A stretch of DNA of 64,000 bases from Alopecurus myosuroides (lineage: Eukaryota; Streptophyta; Magnoliopsida; Poales; Poaceae): positions 315,817,344 through 315,881,343 of the forward strand of contig CM054060.1 in assembly GCA_028641055.1 (NCBI GenBank). The letters are read 5' to 3'. Positions 56,463-64,000 of the stretch are shown piece by piece; the stretch's first letter is position 1, and each line of letters opens with the position of its first letter. The notes under the pieces are model-generated. The model saw nothing but the letters and a program-made list of their open reading frames with translations. It ran no database searches and was not told the origin of the DNA. A program made the translations under genes and the position numbers.

Positions 56463-57495
56463 AGAGAGAAGTGGATGCCGGTGAATCGGCCCACACTCCG
56501 ATACGGGAGTTTCACCCAATAAGCGCGTGTAAACTCACGAGAGAGAAGTGGATGTCGGTGAAGCGGCCCACACTCCGGAGTGCAATATTTGCCATAAAAA
56601 TCACACAACACACCTATACTAACATGGTATGGAACCCCCTAGCTTTTGTTGGGATCCAGACGCTCCGTAGCCCCCCCCTCCGGTGAAACCCTACCTCCGC
56701 TGGAGAAATACCGGACTTATACGGAAACACGCGGTAACGGCGTCGAAAGGGGGTAGCAATGTGGAACTAGTTGCTTTTTGTATTAGGGTAGTCCATAGCA
56801 ACCCAATACAACAAGGTAGAACACAACTCTTTGGAAGATTCACGATGTTTCGTCCGATACGCGAGTTTCACCCTATAAGCGCGTGTAAACTCACGAGAGA
56901 GAAGTGGATATCGGTGAACAGGCCCACACCCCGGAGTGCAATCTTTGCCATCAAAATCACACTACACAACTATACTAACATGTTATGACACCCCCTAGCT
57001 TGTGTTGGGATCCAGACGCTTCGTAGCCCCCCTCCGGTGAAACCCTAGACCCGTTGGAGAAATACAGGACTTATACGGAAACACACGGTAACGGCGTCGA
57101 AAGGGGGTAGAAATGTGGAAATAGTTGCTTGGTTGTGTTAGGGTAGTCCATAGCAACCTAATACACATTGGTAGAACACAGCTCTCCGTAAGATTCACGA
57201 TGTTTCTTCCGATACGGGAGTTTCACCATATAAGCGCTTGTAAACTGACGAGAGAGACGTGGATGCCGCTGAAGCGGCCCACACCCCGGAGTGCAATCTT
57301 TGCCATCAAAAGCACACAACACACCTATACTAACATGGTATGGAACCCCCTAGCTTGTGTTGGGATCCAGACGCTCCGTAGCCCCCCTCCGGTGAAACCC
57401 TACCTCCGCTCGAGAAACATCGGACTTATACGGAAACACGCGGTAACGACGTCGAAAGGGGGTAGAAATGTGGAACTAGTTACTTGATTATGTTA
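56463..57495. repeat. 355-bp tandem repeat, about 2.9 copies
   Basis: 'gggatccagacgctccgtag' recurs at 56651, 57007 and 57363 (spacing 356 and 355), together with 'gtaacggcgtcgaaaggggg' and 'cgcgtgtaaactcacgagag'. A 76-bp sub-repeat at the left edge is duplicated. The frames inside are repeats of one another and not genes. Confidence 0.9.
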
Positions 57496-57991
57496 GGGTA
57501 GGCCATAATAAACAAGGTATTATTATAAATCGATAAATAAAATTAAATATTGTAAATATAAATTTAACAAGCTTTTTTGGAAGAAAAAAAAATTCTTTAC
57601 CGTGCACACGACAAAGAACTGAAGAAAAATTCTTCCCACGGGCACAGAAAAGTGGGATTCAATGTCAGTTATTTGCCGTGTGCATGCACACGGTAAAGTA
57701 CATATCTTTTCCGTGTGCATGCACACGACAAAGAATTAAAGAAAAATTTCCATTCCGTCCGCAACGGAATGGCCACGTGGCAGTTATCTTTGCCGTGTGT
57801 TTTCTTTACCGTGTGTTTTTCTTGATATTTGTCGTGTGCCTTTCTTTGCCGTGTGTCTTTTTCTGTACTAAACCGTGCATTTTTCTTTACCGTGTGCGAC
57901 ACACGGCAAAGAAAATCAATGCCGTGTGCCCGATGGAATGCACACGGTAAAGATTCGAGCACACGTGAAAGATGTGCTCCCGTAGTGAGAT

Positions 57992-58461
57992 TGTTATGTT
58001 ATAAATGGAAACTGGTGGTCCAGCAGGGATAGTGGTCTGATACTTTGATATGAAAAGATATTTGAATTTTGAACACACCGGCCCAAGTAAGAGGTGTCAG
58101 ATCTGCAGGCCCACTGCCTTTGCTACAGTGAAGTCTGCATCTCACTCTATTTTTAGGTTTAAAAGTTCAAACTTCACATTCTTTCCAACCCAATCGAGGA
58201 AAGTATTCAAACACTTTAGTCCCATCTTACACACCTATGAAACAGAGATAAAAGGTTTTCCATAATCCGTTAGAAAGGAGAGCAGGTACTAAATGGAGGG
58301 TGAAAGCACCAATGCCAAAACAATCAGATGGTAGGGAAAGCATCGTCACACAAGTCTGGACGGTCCATTTCCGCTTCCTATATACATACATAGGGCCTGT
58401 TTGAGTCGTGGCTTGCAGTTGCCACGCAAAAAATTTGGCGTTGATTGGTGGCCTGGGAAAA
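57992..58461. other. Spacer with a possible TIR-element start
   Basis: No gene. 'gggcctgtttgagtcgtggc' at 58393 resembles the end of a Harbinger/hAT-type MITE, interrupted by the Gypsy LTR at 58462. Confidence 0.4.
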
Positions 58462-59011
58462 TGTCGAGACATCGTAGTAGTTTTCATAGACGGGGGTGCC
58501 ATGAGACTACGGTAGAGACGTGGGCTAACGGGATCGCGTGGTGGATAGTGAACACAGGATTTACCCAGGTTCGGTACGTCGCGACAGTACGACGTGCCTA
58601 CTCCTGCACTTCTCACTAATCAGGACTAAAGCCTGGATATAGGATTACAATGTGAGGTTTGGATCTAGGCTACTCGAAGAGGATTGACTTCTCGGCGAGT
58701 TGGCCTAAAGCTTCTCTGTTATTCGTTATCTAATCTATCTCCCGTCCGGCTTTATATAATAGCCGGATTAGGGCTTACAGAATAGGAAACCTAGAAGACT
58801 ACGGTAACTTGTAACTTGGAAAGAAAGGAATCCGTCTTCTCCTCCAAGCCAGATCACGTGGGCCGTGATCCGGGTTCTTCTAAAATCCGGCTTCTGTGCG
58901 TCGGATTACTGGGCCGCCCAATGGATCAAAGAACACTACCACTTGGGCCACCCTGGTGATCCGGCACTTTGTCTACCATCTAATATACCCCTATTTGGTA
59001 TATATCCGACA
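58462..59011 (-). repeat. 3' LTR of the Gypsy element
   Basis: 550 bp, tgtcgagacatcg...tatatccgaca on the plus strand. A TATA-like motif on the minus strand (tatataaag) lies at 58751-58759. Without the second LTR the borders rest on TG..CA and the polypurine tract. Confidence 0.75.
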
Positions 59012-59023
59012 GTAGCCCCCAAG
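59012..59023 (-). other. Polypurine tract of the Gypsy element
   Basis: cttgggggctac on the minus strand, immediately upstream of the LTR in element orientation. Confidence 0.75.
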
Positions 59024-59406
59024 AAGGATTAAAACTCTGATTCTCCGTCTTTCGCCAAATATACTTTGTCAGAGAAATATCGATTCAGCAGTCTTGATTC
59101 TTCTTATTCTTCTTTTGAAAAGAGATGGTAACACGAAACTCGGAATCCTGAAAGTCCGGCTTTTCTCTCGCGATCCTTCGCGGAGAAGGATCTCCTTACG
59201 TCAGCGCCTGAGTCATGCTGACGTAAGGGACGTTTGGGTTTCACGCGGGAAACCCTGCAACGTATCTCTGACAGATTCTCACGGGAAACGAGGAGATAGC
59301 CATCATTACCCTATCGTTTCATTTCCCGGATTTTCCGGCGAGTGACACGCGTTGATCATCCAACGGTCAAAATAGCCGTTGGCACGTATCTTGACGGATT
59401 TCCGGC

Positions 59407-59414
59407 TATAAATA
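59407..59414 (+). promoter_or_regulatory. TATA box of the antisense gene
   Basis: tataaata in the context ccggctataaatagccgtc, 141 bp before the ATG at 59555. This is a textbook plant core-promoter position and points to independent plus-strand transcription. Confidence 0.7.
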
Positions 59415-59554
59415 GCCGTCTTCGTCTTCGCTGAAATTCTTCCGCACTCTCACTCCTCACGCCATTGCTGCGCACGAGCCCCCGAGCGAAGAAATCGTCC
59501 CGAGCGCACCTAGCACCCAGAGCACCACCGGAAGCGAAAACGCGCCGCCACCAA

Positions 59555-62514
59555 ATGGCATCCTCGCCGTCGTCCCCCACTCGCTCCGCCGCGCACAGCA
59601 TCGATAATATTATCAGCGACCTAGCTCTGCAGCTAGGATCGCCGAAGCACGCCGACGACGAGCAAGAAAAGACCGCGGCCTATGCGGCGGGCGGAGGAAA
59701 TCCTTCCGCCGCCGCGAATGCTGCGGGTTCGAGCTCCGCGCCTCCCTCGCCGTTTGCCCCTGAAACGGCGGAGGAGAAGATCCAGCTTCATGTCGACGAG
59801 CACGCCGCTACCAGAGTCAACGAAGAAGCGGAATTCGTCGGCAACTGGAGTCCGAGTAATTCTTCTCTCCTCCTCCTTCGACGAATGTCAAGAGAGGGAT
59901 TAATAGTTAAAGGCAAATGGCGGAACTCGGAAGGTGAACTCGAGCCCAAACCGAAAGACGGAGAACGCGTCCTCCTTACCTCTCACATTGCAAGAGGTAT
60001 GGGTTTACCTCCTTCCGCTTTTTTCGTAGACGTCCTTAACTATTATGGCGTTCAACCACATAACCTTTCTCCGAACTCCATCCTCTATCTAGCTAGTTTC
60101 CAAGCCCTTTTTGAAGGGTACCTCGGAATAGCTCCTAGGTCTAGACTTTTGACAATATTGCTTTGAGGTAAAACATAACATCACAAAAGGCATTTCTCCT
60201 ATCTGTGGAACTATATCTTTCACCCTTCGGAAGTTTAGGGAAGACTGGTACCCGAGGATACAAATGCCAGAACCTACCCAATCTTGGCTGGGTTCTTTCT
60301 TTTACCATCAGGACATCCCAATCCCTGGCAAGGAAATCGGGGTTCCTCCATTTGTTAACTCCGTTGCCATCCCTCGAGAGAGTTGGACAGTTGAAGCAGT
60401 TGAGACATTGCCGGAAAACCTGATGAAGATAAAACGTTGTATTGCCAAGCTTACTTCTTCCAAGCCTTCTTTAACTGGAAAGGACACTGTTTTATGTTGG
60501 TTTGGACGCCGTGTTCAACCCCTTTCCTTTCGTTCCCGGCTTCTTTGCGAATACAAAGGGCCAGAAGATAGCATGAGGGGAACAGATAAAACCTATACCA
60601 AGAATAATTTTATAAAGCGGCTTAACCAACTGGTCGCCACCAGCGATCAAATCGAAGAAAGCCTAGCCATTTATCACGTGGAGAATCTGGTCCCTAAGGT
60701 ATTTATACTTTCCTCGTTTCCGAGTTTTCCTCAGATTAACCTTTTTCTCCGCTTTTTAACATATTGTTAATTCTTTCCTAGTTCGATGAACTTGGAGGAA
60801 ATGATCTTGCTTCCGACGCCGAACTCAGCGAATTACATGCTGCATTTTACAATGATAAGAAGCGCAAAAGGCAGGTGACTTTCGGGAAAACGGTAACTGT
60901 TGACGGAATTCCTATCGCCACATCCAGGTATTTTACTGGAGTTTCCCTAGTTATCATTCTCCTTTGGTTCTTCGAGATGTTTATTTCTCGGATATCCTCC
61001 TTTCAGCCTTGCTCCGACTCCTCTGAAGACAAAGAAGTTAAAGAAACATAAAGCTGCTATCAAAGAAGAATCTTCTTCTGCGACCATGGGCATGAGGGGA
61101 AGAACATAAACACAGATGGGTGGAAATCCTCGGTCATCTGTTGGAAACGAACCCATTCCCAATCTGGACAGCGATATCCGGATAAAAGAAGAACCATTCG
61201 ACGACCTCGGATATATTCGTCCAGAGGCTAAGAAATTCTTCGTTACTGCCCCTCTAATTCGCCCTTGGCCACAAGGCGGATTAGTTGTTCGCAATGATAT
61301 CGTATTTTCACCTCGTCAGGTCATACAAGATGGCCTTCATCACGTTGGGACTTTTTTCTCGGATTATGCAAAAGAATTCAACGATACCTTGGCAAACTTG
61401 CGAGAAATGAGCCAGGTATTACATCTAGACCCCAAGCATTAAGTTGAAAACCTGATTTCTTCTTAATGTTTCTTACTATGCTTGTTCATACTTAAGCATT
61501 TGGTTTTCATTTCCGAGTTTCAGCATTCTGCCGATGCTATAAACTTAGAAGTTTTTAACAAGCTTAATATCAAGAATGAAGAAGTGAGAACTCTTCAATC
61601 TATTATTGAGTTAAAAAAACAACGAGCTGGCATCGTCTCAGCTACAGCTATCAGAAGCAATAGGTATTAACTCTCTGCAGTCTTTCTCTGGAAAATGTTT
61701 TCCGAATTTTTGTAAACTCGGAATATTTTTCTTGCCCTCCAGCTGCTTTAGCTAAAGCCAAAGAATTAGCTGAGGACGCCATCAATGCCTCTCGGCTCCG
61801 TGAGGAAAACTCGAACCTTCGTAAGGAGCTTATGAAAGTTCAAGAAGACCTGGAAGCCAGTAATCTGGCCCTTGGGATTGCTCGATCCAAGGCTTCTTTG
61901 CAGGCGGTGGAAGATAAGTCTATTATCGATGATTTGGAAAGTATGTTATTCCCGCGCATGAAAGAAGGCACCGAGATTGACAAGGTTCTTGGTAAGTTAA
62001 CTCCTTTTACCAATATCTCCGTGTCTTATTTTCTGCATTTTTTCGCCTAACCTTTGCTTTTTTCGAAAAAACAGGAAATTTTCGAGGGATTTCTCGGACT
62101 GAGAAAATCCGAGCTTTTGGGGAGGTATGGAACGCAATCAGAAATGCAGGAATGCAGCTGATTAACAAATTCCTTCCCACAAGTACTATAGAGTTCTCGG
62201 AAGTTTACAAACTTCCGGGTGCCATCATGGAGGTTGCGGAGTCGAAAGAATCCATCCTACGCTCCGCTGCACGAGGTGGTGCGCGCATGGCTCTCGGCCT
62301 TATGCGTCTACATTACCCTGATGCGAAATCTTGGCACGTAGCATCCGGTGTCCCTCAAGGATATACAGAAGCCCAACGGAATACAATCTTTGATGAAATC
62401 AAAGGGCACGCCACCAAGATTGCCTCTATGGTTAATATTTCCATCACCTATCCAGAAGAAGAAGTGCCTGCAGCCCCCGAGGATGATAGCAGCGATGCAG
62501 ACTCGGATGCTTGA
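59555..62514 (+). pseudogene. Antisense multi-exon gene of the Gypsy element (putative gypsy-type 'Transposase_28' protein)
   Basis: ATG 59555 (MASSPSSPTRSAAHSIDN). Exon 1 carries the block GMGLPPSAFFVDVLNYYGV, LSPNSILYLASFQALFEGYLG, characteristic of the plant PF04195-type protein (function unknown despite its 'transposase' name). It is broken near 60164 (TGA). Further exons with GT-AG borders: ~60264-60698 (WLGSFFYHQDIPIPGKEIG), 60782-60927, 61007-61415, 61524-61663, 61743-61991 (coiled coil) and 62075-62514, ending EEEVPAAPEDDSSDADSDA. An in-frame TAA at 61107-61109 and the exon 1/2 break make this copy a likely pseudogene. Gene-like features (TATA box, seven exons, acidic tail) suggest a gene once acquired by the element lineage. 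It converges on pol. Confidence 0.75.
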
Positions 62515-63137
62515 AGGAGTGCACTTGACCTGGATGGTGGATTTGCATAGGAGCATTGTTTTTACAATGTAATTCATATTGTAATGCTTCTATTCCGTTT
62601 GTCGAAACAAGAACTCTGCCTTTTGCAGCTTTGAATTATGAAATTCCTTGCAAGGTTTTCGGGTTTGACTATTCCTTTATCTTCTAAGTTCTCTGGCATA
62701 TGCGTTTTAACTGTCCTTTAGTGTTTGAAAAAATGACTTAATAGTATTATGAAGCATCATGCTGAGTAACTGGATATAACCAATCAGTTTAAACTCGAAA
62801 ACATGGATCATACTAAAGACATTTTTACGAACTAGCTTTAGTGACCCGACGCATGACCAATCAGATGATGCTTAGAGAAAGGTAAGGAATTTTTTGAAAC
62901 TTGGGCACGTAGGCACAATCCGAGTTTCCTTTAGCCGTTAGCAGGCTGAATCATTCAGCTTTCAAACACCGAGCACGCAGGCACAATTCGGGTTAACATT
63001 GAGTATTTTGTGAGATCATTGGGAAATAGATAAGGTCGAATCATGCTTTGTACTATAATGAACTTGTAAAAACATGGATATCAGAATTCCGACAGCTTTA
63101 TTTCATGATCTCAAAAGATGTTTACATATACATTGAA
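62515..63137. other. Region between convergent genes of the Gypsy element
   Basis: No frame. A 50-bp phrase about 'cgagtttcctttagccgtta' has a partial echo 60 bp on (cacgtaggcacaatccgag / cacgcaggcacaattcggg at 62907 and 62968). Probably the 3' untranslated regions of both transcripts. Confidence 0.5.
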
Positions 63138-64000
63138 CTAAGTATAGAAGGGACGTAACTGCTGGATGCTCCAAGGCCTTTTTGTCTCTCCTAGCTCAAC
63201 ATCTATCTTTCTCTTTCTTTTGCGATTCGGCTTCTCTGGATCATCTTCCATATCTCGAATATCGACAAGATAATACGATCCATTCTTCATGGCTTTACTT
63301 ATGACGAATGGTCCTTCCCAAACTGGGGCTAATTTGTGCTTCCTTTGCTGCACCAGCCTCAGCACTAGGTCACCTTCTTTAAAAGAATGATGCCTGATTT
63401 TCCGACTATGGTAACGTCGCAAGCCTTGCTGGTAAATGGCGGATCTTTGAAGCACAAGCTCTCGCTCCTCTTCTAAGAGGTCGAGGGCATCCTGTCGTGC
63501 TTCTTCGGCATCTGAGTCGTCGAAATCCTGCACTCTTGGAATGTCATGGATCATGTCCGTTGGAAGAATAGCTTCCGCACCGTAAACTAGGAAAAACGGG
63601 GTTTGCCCAGTTGACCTATTTGGCGTCGTTCGAATACTCCAAAGCACGGAAGGTAATTCCTCTACCCATGCTCCAGCTGCTCTATGAAGAGGAGATTCGA
63701 GTCTTGGGCGTATTCCTTGCAGGATTGAGCTATTCATTCTCTCAACCTGCCCATTGGATTGCGGGTGCGCCACAGATGCAAGGTCTAGGCGGATTCCCGT
63801 TTGTTGGCAATATTTTGCCAACTCTCCAATGGAGAAATTTGTCCCATTGTCAGTTATTATGCTGTGTGGGACGCCGTACCTCATTACTAAGTAGATGATG
63901 AAATTTCTGGCAGTTGCACCATCCAGCTTTTTGATGGGTTTGGCCTCCACCCATTTGGTATACTTATCTACTGCTACGAGTAGATGTGTAAGTCCGCCTC
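63138..64000 (-). CDS. Gypsy integrase, C-terminal part (partial)
   Basis: Open from the window edge to TAA/TAG at 63138, about 287 codons; the frame continues beyond 64000 (GGLTHLLVAVDKYTKWVEA), so no start is assigned. The catalytic triad is visible: Asp in VAVDKYTKW, Asp in SIITDNGTNF, Glu in NGQVERMNS. Downstream lie the GPY/F-like module (WEGPFVISKAMKNGSYYL) and a basic tail (KPNRKRKRKIDVELGETKRP). Role: inserts the cDNA into the genome. The visible part has no stop or frameshift, so this element's pol may be younger or better kept than its antisense gene. Confidence 0.9.
   Translation of the reverse strand, partial: GGLTHLLVAVDKYTKWVEAKPIKKLDGATARNFIIYLVMRYGVPHSIITDNGTNFSIGELAKYCQQTGIRLDLASVAHPQSNGQVERMNSSILQGIRPRLESPLHRAAGAWVEELPSVLWSIRTTPNRSTGQTPFFLVYGAEAILPTDMIHDIPRVQDFDDSDAEEARQDALDLLEEERELVLQRSAIYQQGLRRYHSRKIRHHSFKEGDLVLRLVQQRKHKLAPVWEGPFVISKAMKNGSYYLVDIRDMEDDPEKPNRKRKRKIDVELGETKRPWSIQQLRPFYT

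Larger units (their letters stand above)
52831..57987. mobile_element. CACTA element E, non-autonomous, 5157 bp
   Basis: Starts cactacggga (52831) and ends tcccgtagtg (57987). Subterminal regions (52850-53150 and 57590-57960) are packed with 'tttgccgtgtgc' / 'cacacggcaaag' in both orientations. AGAT occurs on both sides (52827-52830 and 57988-57991), one base longer than the usual 3-bp CACTA duplication. No transposase. The centre holds possible gene fragments and two tandem-repeat arrays. Confidence 0.88.
58462..64000 (-). mobile_element. Gypsy LTR retrotransposon (Tat/RIRE2-like), 3' part; rest outside window
   Basis: The left LTR is the 3' LTR (58462-59011). The polypurine tract on the minus strand (cttgggggctac) abuts it. 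Pol (integrase) lies on the minus strand at the right edge. Between integrase and LTR is a convergent multi-exon gene on the plus strand. An extra gene in antisense between pol and 3' LTR is a known trait of Tat-lineage elements (Grande, RIRE2). The other LTR lies beyond 64000. Confidence 0.85.

Noticed and set aside
54809..57487. Series of 60-120-codon frames in CACTA E
   Set aside because: They are periodic copies created by the 674-bp and 355-bp repeats and carry no domain.

Overview
The window reads as intergenic DNA of a large-genome grass, most likely Triticeae (wheat, Aegilops, barley or rye). The basis is the density of nested transposable elements, the CACTA ends starting CACTGGTAGAAA with 'accgggact' subterminal repeats, Stowaway ends (CTCCCTCC), copia elements primed by initiator-Met tRNA, a Tat-like Gypsy element with an antisense gene, and plant L1-type LINEs. 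I see no convincing free-standing host gene, RNA gene or CRISPR array. The one coding unit with an apparently intact reading frame and catalytic residues is a two-exon 3'-5' exonuclease gene carried inside a small CACTA element.

Layout. 1-4974: 3' part of a CACTA element (A) with a transposase-associated protein and a Ulp1-like peptidase. 5343-5431: Stowaway MITE. 5469-7932: complete non-autonomous CACTA (B) with AGC target duplication, a 5S-rRNA-like module and the captured exonuclease. 7933-14383: poorly defined DNA holding a decayed, reversed CACTA (C), another Stowaway and a 206-bp foldback. 14384: left end of a fourth CACTA (D). 14907-31993: a full-length but decayed LINE (minus strand) flanked by a 14-bp target duplication. 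It is split by a very young Copia element (20394-28388, TSD ATAAA) and by a Harbinger-like element (29885-31958, TSD TTA) that itself carries a smaller one (30222-31099, TSD TAA). 32172-34284: a Harbinger derivative whose 3' half is a nearly perfect 649-bp inverted duplication around an 18-nt spacer. 35065-41515: second LINE (minus), 17-bp target duplication, 3' truncated. 41725-42175: ~67-bp minisatellite. 42287-47929: second Copia (minus, TSD GTTTG, 160-bp LTRs). 48230-52830: low-complexity sequence, Stowaway copies and a nested TIR element. 52831-57987: CACTA (E) filled with 674-bp and 355-bp tandem repeats. 58462-64000: 3' portion of a Gypsy element (pol on the minus strand) with a convergent multi-exon gene on the plus strand.

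How the parts relate. The target duplications give the insertion order: LINE 1 first, then Copia 1 and the Harbinger-like element into it, then the small Harbinger. CACTA A (coding) and B (cargo) share ends and lie about 500 bp apart, as expected of an autonomous/non-autonomous pair, although A is now broken. The most notable unit is the hairpin Harbinger. It keeps the element's 5' end and a putative first exon, then runs into a long inverted copy of the transposase 3' end. That is the architecture of a natural silencing locus for its own family, comparable to maize Mu killer.
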